NCBI RefSeq assembly: GCF_029891575.1
Contig: NZ_JARZHF010000010.1
Coordinates: 62,001-126,000, forward strand
Origin: Salipaludibacillus daqingensis
GTDB lineage: Bacteria; Bacillota; Bacilli; Bacillales; Salisediminibacteriaceae
Direction: 5' to 3'
Length of the DNA: 64,000 nucleotides
Below, in pieces: positions 34,173 through 42,195 of this stretch. The number at the start of each line of letters is the position of its first letter. Position 1 is the stretch's first letter. The position numbers and the translations under genes were made by a program. The notes under the pieces were generated by a model that saw only the letters and a list, made by a program, of their open reading frames with translations, searched no databases and was not told the origin of the DNA.

Positions 34173-34930
34173 TTCATTCCTGTATATATATAAATAGCAT
34201 CTCTAAGAAATTCTGCGGTACCTTCTTGTTCTTTATCATAGTGAGCTTTAAATCGCTCATCGTCCACATACATTTGAGCTAAACCGGCATTTGCTTCCTT
34301 GCTATAGTCAGACCAGTAATAACTCACCCATTGCTTATGCAATTCAGCTGCCTTTTGAGCAATTTCACTTGAAGGATTTCCAGTTTTAAATGCGTCCGTT
34401 AACGTTTTTTGAATTTGTTCATCTAGTCTTGTTACGTTTTCATATTCTTCCTGGTTCATCTTTTGAAGTTTAGCATTTGACTGAGAAATAGTGTCATTTC
34501 CATATTTTTCACGAATTTCTTTTCCATATTTATGCTCATTTTCTTCAATCGCTTTTTGTTTAAATCCTTCAAACTTTTCTTTGTCTGACATAATAATTCT
34601 CCCTTCATTTTTGTTAATTGTTTTATTAACATTAGCTATTAACAAATCTAGTTGCTCTCGCTTATCTAATAGTTTAGAACGGTGTTTCCTTAATGCATGT
34701 GTAGTATCGAAGCTTGGTTCATCAAGTATTTGTACTATCCGTTCCAGTTCTAAACCTAGCTCTTTATAAAAAAGAATTTGTTGCAGTTTATCAACTTCCA
34801 ATTCCCCGTATATTCGGTATCCAGATGAATTAATTCTAGCAGGTTTTAGAAGTCCAATTTCATCATAATACCTTAATGTACGAGTGCTAACACCAGCTAA
34901 TGCCCCAAGTTTCTTAACGGTATATTCCAT
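34166..34930 (-). CDS. MerR-family regulator with TipAS domain (Mta-like)
   Basis: 254 residues. Residues 1-70 are a MerR DNA-binding domain (YTVKKLGALAGVSTRTLRYYDEIGLLKPARINSSGYRIYGE); 75-108 a dimerisation coiled coil; 115-254 a TipAS-type ligand domain (KYGKEIREKYGNDTISQSNAKL, AELHKQWVSYYWSDYS, MYVDDERFKAHYD). Such regulators bind antibiotics or peptides and activate efflux genes; B. subtilis Mta activates bmr and blt. GGAGGTGA precedes the ATG. The TGG and TGA at its 3' end come from the core repeat. No efflux gene is directly adjacent. Confidence 0.92.
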   Translation of the reverse strand: MEYTVKKLGALAGVSTRTLRYYDEIGLLKPARINSSGYRIYGELEVDKLQQILFYKELGLELERIVQILDEPSFDTTHALRKHRSKLLDKREQLDLLIANVNKTINKNEGRIIMSDKEKFEGFKQKAIEENEHKYGKEIREKYGNDTISQSNAKLQKMNQEEYENVTRLDEQIQKTLTDAFKTGNPSSEIAQKAAELHKQWVSYYWSDYSKEANAGLAQMYVDDERFKAHYDKEQEGTAEFLRDAIYIYTGMKW

Positions 34931-35177
34931 GATTTCACCTCCTGATAACTTAACTTTACACCTTTCCGTAGCGTTAATGTAAATAGCTAAAAAAGATATT
35001 TTAATGGTAATTCAATGATAAGGATTGGAAAATGTCCATATGTTTACGGAGAGAGCTATAGAAAGAAGCCATCTATCTATTGCAACAATGAAAACACGAA
35101 ACAATGAGTATCTATTTACAACTCAGTGGAAAGACAAGAAGCAAAAGTCCCCATTCACCACCCATTCCCCATTAAAT

Positions 35178-35236
35178 AGGGTATATTTCCATTAATTAAA
35201 CAGTTATTTGGAAATTGATGTTACACTAAAGGGGAG
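35178..35236 (+). promoter_or_regulatory. Type-B promoter-like box, long form
   Basis: GGGTATATTTCCATTAATTA, AACAGTTATTT and GGAAATTGATGTTACACTAA, then AGGGGAG. Long-form relatives at 38350 and 57878 share the upstream ATATCCCTTTAATTA part. Confidence 0.5.
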
Positions 35237-35434
35237 AAAATGAACGAATAACAGAGGGAAATTCCAGTCCAGTTTAGAAGATGAATTGTCTGAAACTGTT
35301 ATTATTATTGAAGAATTGCAGAGGGAAAATGAAAGCGAGCTAATGGAAATAAATTACGAAATAATATTTATTGCTTATTGCGATAAAACTGCGTGAATGG
35401 ATTTATTACATTTATTTCATTTAAAGAACTTGTA

Positions 35435-35484
35435 AATGCCGAATGGGAACCGTCCCCATTCACCACATTCACCACCATTCACCA
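35435..35484. repeat. Core repeat unit
   Basis: ATGCCGAATGGGAACCGTCC followed by CCATTCACCAC and further ATTCACCA steps. It ends 22 bases before the ribosome binding site of the Nudix gene. Confidence 0.7.
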
Positions 35485-35514
35485 ACTAAAAATTTATAGA
35501 AGAGGGTGTCGAAC

Positions 35515-36132
35515 GTGAGTGATAAATGGCTAGAATGGGCAAAGAGAATTCAATCCCTATCACAATCAGGGTTATCGTTTTCTAAAGATATGTATGATAT
35601 AGAAAGGTACGAAGAGCTTCGAAATATAAGTGCTGAGATCATGGAGCAATATACAGGATTAGAAATGGAAAAAATAACGGAATTGTTTATGAATGAAACA
35701 GGTTATCAAACGCCAAAAGTAGATATTCGTGGAGCTGTTTTTAATGACGACAAAATCTTAATGGTACGAGAAAAAATTGATGATAAGTGGTCATTACCTG
35801 GGGGCTTTTGTGATATTGGTTTATCACCTTCTGAAAATATAATAAAAGAGGTAAAAGAGGAATCAGGATATGATGTAGCCGCCAAAAAATTAGTTGCGTT
35901 GTTAGATTTAAATAAGCATTCTCATCCACCTCAACCTTATCATTATTACAAAATATTTATTCAATGCGAATTAATAGGAGGACAAGCAGAGTCTGGATTG
36001 GAAACGAAAGATGTAAGGTTTTTTTCTGAAAAGAATCTCCCTAAACTATCAACTGGTAGAAATACAGAAGAACAGATCATTATGCTGTTTGATTTTCTAA
36101 GAAATCCAAATAAAGTAACCGTTTTCGATTAG
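35515..36132 (+). CDS. Nudix hydrolase, YjhB-like
   Basis: 205 residues. The N-terminal helical domain (WLEWAKRIQSLSQSGLSFSKDMYDIERYEELR) is typical of B. subtilis YjhB-type ADP-ribose pyrophosphatase-like proteins, followed by a Nudix box GGFCDIGLSPSENIIKEVKEESGYDV (about 97-122). GTG 35515 is preferred, eight bases after AGAGGG; GTG 35506 is nearer than usual. Confidence 0.88.
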   Translation: MSDKWLEWAKRIQSLSQSGLSFSKDMYDIERYEELRNISAEIMEQYTGLEMEKITELFMNETGYQTPKVDIRGAVFNDDKILMVREKIDDKWSLPGGFCDIGLSPSENIIKEVKEESGYDVAAKKLVALLDLNKHSHPPQPYHYYKIFIQCELIGGQAESGLETKDVRFFSEKNLPKLSTGRNTEEQIIMLFDFLRNPNKVTVFD

Positions 36133-36248
36133 TTATAGTCTTGGTATTTTTTAACAATTGGTAGCGGCTGATCATCTTTGATGGCAATAACGGTTCGTTT
36201 CATTGAACCAGCAAGGAAATAATAAGTCGAAATAAAAGGAGACTATGA

Positions 36249-37289
36249 ATGCTAAAACCAAAAAGGCTTAAAAAAGGTTCCAAAATAGCAATCATTTCAC
36301 CATCAAACGGGTTAGCATCTTTGTTTCCAGAAATATACGAGCTTGGACTAAAAAACATGGAAGAAATTTTGGGCTTTACTATTGTTGAAATGCCAACAGC
36401 AAGGATGTCTCCAGAGGACTTATATGAAAATCCACAGATTCGAGCAAACGATATTAATAAATGTTTTGCAGACGATAGCATAGATGGGATGATAACGACC
36501 ATTGGCGGTTATGAATCAGTAAGAATTTTACCGTTTTTAGATACAGATATGATCATGAACAACCCGAAATTTATTATGGGTTTCTCAGATGCAACAACCT
36601 TTTTGACTTATTTGAATAAATTTGGATTAATAACTTTTTATGGACCATCCGTCATGGCAGGGTTAGCTCAAATGAAAAGTCTTCCTTCTATCTATACGGA
36701 ACACTTAAAGGCGTTACTATTATTAAATCAATACCCTTACACATATTTCCCATACAAAAAATGGACTAATGGTTATCAGGATTGGAGTAACTTAGAGACT
36801 CTTGGAGAGTGTAAAGAGTTTTATGACAATGAAGCAGGTTGGACATTTCTGCAAGGAGAAACGAAAGTTCAAGGGGAATTATGGGGCGGCTGCATCGAGG
36901 TATTAGAATTCTTGAAATCAACCAAATATTGGGTTGATGACTCTTCATGGCGTGGAAAAGTTCTATTTTTTGAAACATCAGAAGAAAAACCGTCGCCTAT
37001 GGAAGTCGGTTATATGCTAAGAAATTATGGAATGCAAGACGTGTTTTCAAAGATAAATGGCGTCATTTTTGGCAGGGCTAAAGACTACTCTGCTGAGGAA
37101 AAAAATGAGCTCAATAAAATAATAATTAAAGTAATAAGTGACGAGTTTGGTGAAAGTAAATTGCCAATAGTTACTGATTTTGATTTTGGTCATACAGACC
37201 CTAAATTAATTCTGCCTATTGGAGGAAAGGTGGAATTAAATCCTCTAAATAATGAAATTAAACTATTAGAAAATCCATTTGAAGAATAA
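36249..37289 (+). CDS. S66 family peptidase (MccF / LD-carboxypeptidase-like)
   Basis: 346 residues. The opening KKGSKIAIISPSNG, the nucleophile region MGFSDATTFL (Ser113) and the C-terminal VTDFDFGHTDPKLILPIGGKVELN (acid and His) are the S66 pattern. Within the family, the length and the C-terminal LP-I-G-G stretch fit MccF-like members, which cut peptide-nucleotide antibiotics such as microcin C; others trim cell-wall tetrapeptides. The true substrate is not decidable. AAAGGAG precedes the ATG. Confidence 0.88.
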   Translation: MLKPKRLKKGSKIAIISPSNGLASLFPEIYELGLKNMEEILGFTIVEMPTARMSPEDLYENPQIRANDINKCFADDSIDGMITTIGGYESVRILPFLDTDMIMNNPKFIMGFSDATTFLTYLNKFGLITFYGPSVMAGLAQMKSLPSIYTEHLKALLLLNQYPYTYFPYKKWTNGYQDWSNLETLGECKEFYDNEAGWTFLQGETKVQGELWGGCIEVLEFLKSTKYWVDDSSWRGKVLFFETSEEKPSPMEVGYMLRNYGMQDVFSKINGVIFGRAKDYSAEEKNELNKIIIKVISDEFGESKLPIVTDFDFGHTDPKLILPIGGKVELNPLNNEIKLLENPFEE

Positions 37290-37370
37290 GGTTTTTTAGA
37301 AAAAATAATTACTGAGCAAATGAGTGGAGTTTTGTTGGATGATTATAGTAAAGAAGGAGAGGAAGAATAG

Positions 37371-37832
37371 ATGAATATAAGACTTGCTGAAGCAAAAGAT
37401 ATTAGCCAATTAATTAGCATGAGATGGGATTTTACTATTGAAAACGATGAAAGTAAAAGGAATGCATCATTTGATGATTTTGAAAAAGAATGCCGGTCTT
37501 TTTTAGAAAAGGCAATGGCTAGTGATCACTGGTTCATTTGGGTTGGTGAAGAAAATGGAAAAGTTGCATCACATATCTACATAGAATTAATGCATAAAGT
37601 ACCGCGCCCAGGGAGAAAAACATACCCATTTGCTTATATGACTAATGTATATACTGATCCAGAATTTCGAAACAAGGGTGTCGGAAGTAAAATGCTCCAA
37701 ACAATAAATAAGTGGATTAAAGAAAATAAGTATGAATTTGTGGTTGTTTGGCCAAGTGATAAGTCTATTAATTATTATAAGAAAAATGGTTACGTCCATT
37801 GTACAGAGCCTATGGAATACTTGCCATCTTGA
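37371..37832 (+). CDS. GNAT acetyltransferase
   Basis: 153 residues. IRLAEAKDISQLISMRWDFTIENDE start, motif A AYMTNVYTDPEFRNKGVGSKMLQTI (about 87-111) and VVVWPSDKSINYYKKNGYVHC end. Substrate unknown. GGAGAGGAAG precedes the ATG, 80 bases after the S66 gene. Confidence 0.89.
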   Translation: MNIRLAEAKDISQLISMRWDFTIENDESKRNASFDDFEKECRSFLEKAMASDHWFIWVGEENGKVASHIYIELMHKVPRPGRKTYPFAYMTNVYTDPEFRNKGVGSKMLQTINKWIKENKYEFVVVWPSDKSINYYKKNGYVHCTEPMEYLPS

Positions 37833-37923
37833 ATGAAAGGGAACTCAATGGGAGGCAAAGTAGACAAGTAAAAATAATGTTTAAAGTTCCTAAGTTTCAT
37901 CAATATATTCTAGTGTCACATAT

Positions 37924-37970
37924 AAAACGACCTGAACGTAAATGAGCACTTTCGTTCAGGTCGTTTTGTG
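37924..37970. terminator. Strong bidirectional terminator
   Basis: AAAACGACCTGAACG (37924-37938) pairs with CGTTCAGGTCGTTTT (37953-37967). The stem sequence is related to the hairpins in the 130-bp repeats. Confidence 0.8.
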
Positions 37971-37998
37971 TGCATAATTTTCTCGAATTTCTACATTT

Positions 37999-38340
37999 CG
38001 GCGAGATCAGAATTGTTAAACTCTCTTCGTTCGTTTTTGGATTTGTGCGTGAAAAAGTGAGTTTGTGCGTGAGAATCCCGGTTTGTGCGTGAAAAAGGAT
38101 GTTTTATGCGTGAAAAATCAAACTTATGCGTGAAGACAGATTTTTATGAAGATAAAGTATCGTTTTACCGGAGAAACTGGACTCCTATGGAGAAGATTCT
38201 TCGGTCTATGGAAAAAAAGAGGATCTCTATGGTGAAAAAAAACTGTTCTATTGCTAAATTAAAATCATTATTACTAAATCAGACTCACGATCAGATCCAT
38301 TAGCCTTCAATTGCCGAACGAGAACCGTCCCCATTCATCA
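37999..38340. repeat. Large composite repeat, copy 1 (21-bp tandem array plus core unit)
   Basis: Starts TTCGGCGAGATCAGAATTGT and CTCTCTTCGTTCG, then five units of type TTTGTGCGTGAAAAAGTGAG (38042-38145), about five units of type CTATGGAGAAGATTCTTCGG (38146-38250), then CATTATTACTAAATCAGACT and CACGATCAGATC, ending with core unit 38310-38340. The second copy is 40832-41137. A 72-codon frame inside is not considered a gene. Confidence 0.7.
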
Positions 38341-38349
38341 AAAAATACA

Positions 38350-38407
38350 GGATAAATATCCCTTTGATTAGACAATTATTTGGAAATTAATGTTACACTA
38401 GAGGGAG
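38350..38407 (+). promoter_or_regulatory. Type-B promoter-like box, long form
   Basis: GGATAAATATCCCTTTGATT, AGACAATTATTT, GGAAATTAATGTTACACTAG, AGGGAG. It precedes the 53-residue membrane protein gene. Confidence 0.5.
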
Positions 38408-38492
38408 TTTAGTGTAAATTTCTATATTTAAAAAACATGAAATAGTGTTCTTTAATCCTTGCATAGTTATGAATAAAGGCGGTGATTGTGGA

Positions 38493-38654
38493 GTGATTTA
38501 TAGAATATTGTTATATATGGCAATACTTATTTTTGTTCTCAATTATTTTGTTCAGCCAACCTTTTTCGATATGGCTCCTGATGATACTGGTTTATTTGTT
38601 GGATTGATCTTGTTATGTATTGTTATTGGCCACATATTAAATCGTGAGAAATAA
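38493..38654 (+). CDS. 53-residue membrane protein
   Basis: GTG 38493 follows AAAGGCGGTGATT, a near-perfect ribosome binding site. Two helices (about 3-20 and 31-48) flank FVQPTFFDMAPDDTG. The first of five small membrane-protein genes up to 40502. No family recognised. Confidence 0.6.
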   Translation: MIYRILLYMAILIFVLNYFVQPTFFDMAPDDTGLFVGLILLCIVIGHILNREK

Positions 38655-38702
38655 TTATTAATCGGACTCGATGAGTATGATTGAAAAAGGGGGAAAAGCA
38701 AG

Positions 38703-39104
38703 TTGAGTAACACGAAAAAAATCTTTGTTTTCATAACGTTTATATCTTTATTAGTAGTTATTGGATTATCTTTGTACGCTTGGATTCAGTTAAAATCTTT
38801 TTATCCAGCATCTATTTTAATGTTATTTGTTAATTTATCCATTTTCTTTCATGCACTTAATTTTCGTGATCCTGAAAGTGGGGATAAGAATGAGGAAATG
38901 ATCCACCATATAAAAAGCCAAAGTGCAAAGATTAGCTATAGCGTCTTAGTGATATCAGCAGGATTAATCTTGTTCATTTCTGAAGGTGTTTATAATTCAA
39001 ATAACATAGAAAATATACCATTACTTACTGTCGTGGGTCTTTCGATAATCGTACAACCTATCACTGAGTTCTTATATTCAAGAAAAATAAATGGTAAACG
39101 TTAG
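38703..39104 (+). CDS. Four-helix membrane protein
   Basis: 133 residues with helices at about 8-27, 33-50, 75-95 and 104-124. A polar loop (NFRDPESGDKNEEMIHHIKSQ) separates the halves. TTG 38703 follows GGGGGAAAAGC. No family recognised. Confidence 0.65.
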   Translation: MSNTKKIFVFITFISLLVVIGLSLYAWIQLKSFYPASILMLFVNLSIFFHALNFRDPESGDKNEEMIHHIKSQSAKISYSVLVISAGLILFISEGVYNSNNIENIPLLTVVGLSIIVQPITEFLYSRKINGKR

Positions 39105-39205
39105 ATCAGGAAAGAATTGTCCTTTTGAGGGGCTATGGGGAGTGAAGGCAAATTAATATTTTAATAGAATAATTATTATAAAAATGAGGGAGGAATGGGA
39201 AATTC

Positions 39206-39643
39206 ATGTATGATGTTCGACCACAAATCCTGCCAATTATTTGTATTTTTATTGTCGTTATATTTCTGAATGTTCTAAGCGAGTTTTATGGATATTCTTT
39301 CACTCTCTTTTTATTTGTCTTACCGCTTTTCATTTTTTTAGGTTCTCTTCGATTTAAATTTAATATTTACGATGACTATCTAGTATATCAAGTTATTATT
39401 CTATTCAAGATATCTTTTTTAAAAAAAGAAATTCACCCAACTCAAATAAATCAACTGAAATTTTTCGAAGTAGGTTGGTTTAAAAGAGCTGCTGTTATTA
39501 AATTAAAACAAGGGATAAATATTAGATTAGCAATACTGGAGCCAACAGAAGCGAATGACCATCTTCACGAGTTTGCCAAAAAACACAATATAATGGTCGA
39601 TAAAACAAAAGATTATTTACGATTGGAACGAAGAAACAAATGA
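39206..39643 (+). CDS. Membrane protein with PH-like cytoplasmic domain
   Basis: 145 residues. Two helices in the first 50 residues (IICIFIVVIFLNVL, LFLFVLPLFIFLG), then a mainly beta region (RFKFNIYDDYLVYQVIILFKISFLKKEIHPTQINQLKFF, RAAVIKLKQGINIRLAI) that resembles the bacterial PH (bPH) pattern. Function unknown. GGGAGGAATGGG precedes the ATG. Confidence 0.6.
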   Translation: MYDVRPQILPIICIFIVVIFLNVLSEFYGYSFTLFLFVLPLFIFLGSLRFKFNIYDDYLVYQVIILFKISFLKKEIHPTQINQLKFFEVGWFKRAAVIKLKQGINIRLAILEPTEANDHLHEFAKKHNIMVDKTKDYLRLERRNK

Positions 39644-39781
39644 GGTGTTGGATTAGTTAGCCTCCGGATAGTGTTAATGGAAAGTCATTCGGATTGTTCT
39701 TGCCTCAATTGGAAGTTTAGTGCCCGGTAAACGAATCTATTATAATTGATGATATGGAAAACGAAAACTAATTGAAGGGGG

Positions 39782-39955
39782 ATGAAATATGAGATGATTC
39801 CTAAACAATTAATGACTTACATCTTTATTGGCGGTGGGGTTGGTTTATTTTTAGGAGGCTTTTGGAACGGTATAAGTGCAATGGTTTTAATATGGATTGC
39901 AATGAGATTGGAATATTTTATTCGTACATATGAGAAAGTGAATTTTGAGCGATAG
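39782..39955 (+). CDS. 57-residue membrane protein
   Basis: A short frame with AAGGGGG just upstream; ATG 39782 or ATG 39794 may be used. A glycine-rich helix (YIFIGGGVGLFLGGFWNGIS) is followed by AMVLIWIAMRLEYFIRTYEKVNFER. The glycine-zipper-like stretch suggests packing of helices. Unknown family. Confidence 0.5.
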   Translation: MKYEMIPKQLMTYIFIGGGVGLFLGGFWNGISAMVLIWIAMRLEYFIRTYEKVNFER

Positions 39956-40070
39956 AAAAAAATTCTATGAGTTATTTTAACCTAGTGCTATATAAAGATA
40001 GCATGAAGGGTTAAATATTGTTGTTATGCATAAGGTTAGGTTATTAAATTGATACGAAGGAGGTAGAAGC

Positions 40071-40502
40071 ATGAATAAAGCTAATTTTAAAATTCCCTTT
40101 ATAATCAGTGTTTTTCTTATACTTAGCATTTTTAGCAATATAGCCTTTAACTTAGAGGCGTTCCGTTTTTTAGTACCTGTTATTATCGTTGCAGTGGGAA
40201 TTGGAGTAATCGGTGTATATTTATTTGGAAAAGATATGAAGCTACATAAAAATTTGCATTTCATAAGTTATGTCATGACGGTAGGGTTTGCTTTTGTACC
40301 AGTTATAGGGGTTTATATGGAAGGTGGCACTCGTTCTTATGGATTTCCTTCACAATGGTTTTTTTATCAAGATATATCTGGCTATGTAAGTTTTAATTTA
40401 ATTGGCTTTATAGTTAATTATTTCATATTTTATTTCATTCTCCGATTATTAAGTAAATGGGTAGTGAGTTTTTCTCAGAATGGAAAATGGAATGAAGCAT
40501 AA
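40071..40502 (+). CDS. Four-helix membrane protein
   Basis: 143 residues. Helices near 10-25, 32-53, 64-82 and 101-124. A strong GAAGGAGGTAGAAGC signal precedes the ATG. No family recognised. Followed at 40564 by the dispersed 125-bp repeat. Confidence 0.68.
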   Translation: MNKANFKIPFIISVFLILSIFSNIAFNLEAFRFLVPVIIVAVGIGVIGVYLFGKDMKLHKNLHFISYVMTVGFAFVPVIGVYMEGGTRSYGFPSQWFFYQDISGYVSFNLIGFIVNYFIFYFILRLLSKWVVSFSQNGKWNEA

Positions 40503-40563
40503 AGACTTGTGATTTAAGTGGTAATTAATCGGAGCGGTAGTTAGACAAATAAATATGATTATT

Positions 40564-40690
40564 AAAGGCACGAAGAACATATATTTGTGCCTTTTTGCAA
40601 TGCAAATTTAACTGAAGTTTGGGTTGGGAAAGGTGTAAATGTATAAATTTGTCTGCGTTTTTCCGTTTTGCGCTTCGGAAGGAAAGCCGA
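40564..40690. repeat. Dispersed 125-bp repeat with terminator hairpin, copy 2
   Basis: Hairpin GGCACGAAGAAC/ATTTGTGCC with T-run (weaker than in copy 1), then GCAATGCAAATTTAACTGAA, AAATTTGTCTGCGTTTTTCC and CGCTTCGGAAG. Counterpart: 9800-9925. Confidence 0.65.
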
Positions 40691-40831
40691 TAAAATTGGA
40701 AACGGTCTGCTTAAGTTTGCTGTTAGAATGGATGAATCATGATTAAAATAACTCTGAGAAGGCAAGTGTTAAGCGGTTTACTTAATTCCTTTCAACGATT
40801 GATCCATTTAATAACCATGCCCAATTCCAAT

Positions 40832-41137
40832 TCGGCGAGATCAGAATTGTTTGACTCTCTTCGTTCGTTTTTTGGATTTGTACGTGAAAAAGTGAGTTTG
40901 TGCGTGAGAATGGAAGTTTTATGCGTGAAAAATCAATCTTATGTGTGAAGACAGATTTCTATGGTAACAAAGCACCGTTCTAAGGAGAAAAAATGGGACC
41001 GTATGGATATAATTTGGACATCCATGGTCAAAAAATACTGTTCTATGGCGAAATTAGAATCATTATTACTAAATTAGGCTCACGATCAGATCAATTATCC
41101 CTAAATTGCCGAACGGGAACCGTCCCCATTCCCCACC
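40832..41137. repeat. Large composite repeat, copy 2
   Basis: TTCGGCGAGATCAGAATTGT, CTCTCTTCGTTCG, then units TTTGTACGTGAAAAAGTGAG, TTTGTGCGTGAGAATGGAAG, TTTTATGCGTGAAAAATCAA, then CTATGG-type units, CATTATTACTAAATTAGGCT, CACGATCAGATC, and core unit 41105-41137. Fewer tandem units than copy 1. Confidence 0.7.
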
Positions 41138-41212
41138 GGCTATGTTTTATATTCCATTTAAATGGTTAAAGAGGGAGTAGGAAACAATTTTAACTTTCAA
41201 GGAGATGAGACG

Positions 41213-41563
41213 ATGAGTATTTTACATTTAAGCAATAAGGAAAAAGGTTTTGAAGAAAAAAACTTAGATAAATTCGACATTGAATCCATACAAGGTTTAG
41301 TGAAGGGTTCTCCGGAAGCACTATACCTTCCGAATAATGTAGTACTTTGGAAAAATCCAAAAGCTGCCGTATTAAATCAAGAGAAAACCTTAGTTTTAAA
41401 ACACGAAGGAGAATTGAATGACTCGATTTATGGAGAAGTGGTCGTAACTGGAACAGACGGAACAAAGACCGTTGGTTTGGGTGATGACCAGCTGGAACAA
41501 TTCCGCAATCAGCTTCACGAAGTGGAAGTAGAAGGAGAAAAACTACTCGCGATTGATTACTAA
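41213..41563 (+). CDS. Conserved-looking cytoplasmic protein, unknown
   Basis: 116 residues, no membrane segment. ATG 41213 follows GGAGATGAGACG; a frame opening at 41162 is rejected. Beta-rich second half (LVLKHEGELNDSIYGEVVVTGTDGTKTVGL) ending in an acidic helix (DQLEQFRNQLHEVEVEGEKLLAID). Not recognised. Confidence 0.6.
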   Translation: MSILHLSNKEKGFEEKNLDKFDIESIQGLVKGSPEALYLPNNVVLWKNPKAAVLNQEKTLVLKHEGELNDSIYGEVVVTGTDGTKTVGLGDDQLEQFRNQLHEVEVEGEKLLAIDY

Positions 41564-41657
41564 TCTTGATAGGGGTTTCTTATAAACCTGAGAATAATAA
41601 CCATTTAATTGTTTTAATCAATAACTATTGTATTAAAATTTTTAGGAGGTTTTTTTA

Positions 41658-41759
41658 GTGAAACTATTTAAGTGTTACTCTGATGATGGTAGCATGAGAA
41701 CCTATGTAGATGGTCAAAATTGCCCTATTGTACCGATTAATGAGGAACAAGATGAATAA
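41658..41759 (+). CDS. 33-residue small protein
   Basis: GTG 41658 seven bases after AGGAGGT. The peptide MKLFKCYSDDGSMRTYVDG...QNCPIVPINEEQDE is hydrophilic with two cysteines. Its TAA stop overlaps the ATG of the next gene (TAATG). Short, but the signal and the coupling support it. Confidence 0.5.
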   Translation: MKLFKCYSDDGSMRTYVDGQNCPIVPINEEQDE

Positions 41760-41842
41760 TGGATAAAAAGAATTTAATGTATATAACCTTCTTTGTTTTA
41801 GGTGTCGTTGTAGGAATGTTTATATTACCATCCATTTTTTAA
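41759..41842 (+). CDS. 27-residue single-helix membrane peptide
   Basis: ATG 41759 overlaps the stop of the previous gene by one base, with GAGGAA in range. After MDKKN the peptide is one hydrophobic helix (LMYITFFVLGVVVGMFILPS). It has the usual look of small membrane proteins in Bacilli. Probably translationally coupled. Confidence 0.45.
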   Translation: MDKKNLMYITFFVLGVVVGMFILPSIF

Positions 41843-41996
41843 TTCAAATAAAATATGTTGTTTGTACAGTCTATGGTAAATGCATCCCAGTAGTTTTTTG
41901 ATCGAGAATTAATGATGTTGATATTGCTGTGTAACGTATTTTCCTTGGCTTAGAATCAAAATAAACACTTCTACTTAAATGAAGTGGGGATAGGAT

Positions 41997-42035
41997 AAAA
42001 CAGGAACCTCAAAATTAGGGGTTCCTGTTTTTGTC
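41997..42035 (+). terminator. Rho-independent terminator
   Basis: AAAACAGGAACC pairs with GGTTCCTGTTTT around TCAAAATTAGG, followed by TTG. The rest of the gap to 42195 has only a core repeat at 42110-42142. Confidence 0.75.
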
Positions 42036-42109
42036 GTATGACGAACAGTACCAAGTTGACTGTCGCAATACCTTTATATGAAGGGGTTCTACTCAGCTAC
42101 ATTCTCATT

Positions 42110-42142
42110 CATTGCCGAACGAGAACCGTCCCCATTCACCAC
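42110..42142. repeat. Core repeat unit
   Basis: ATT followed by GCCGAACGAGAACCGTCCCC and ATTCACCAC, a full match to the common form. It lies 45 bases before the phosphodiesterase ribosome binding site. Confidence 0.75.
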
Positions 42143-42195
42143 AAATGTCATTTATAATTATTATATATAAAGAAGTTGAAGGAGAGGATTAAATC

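Larger units (their letters stand above)
34931..35514. other. Intergenic region with three repeat pieces
   Basis: 584 bases. It holds a partial core repeat (35141-35170), a type-B promoter-like box (35178-35236) and a complete core repeat (35435-35484). Bases 35237-35390 contain short broken frames (for example ELQRENESELMEI), possibly a decayed gene behind the box. Confidence 0.5.

Noticed and set aside
38042-38250. CRISPR array
   Set aside because: The units are contiguous 20-21-bp degenerate repeats without unique spacers of constant length, and there are no cas genes.
38085-38303. 72-codon frame in the tandem array
   Set aside because: It is a translation of the repeat (MREK..., LCVK...), lacks a ribosome binding site and is broken in the second copy of the repeat.
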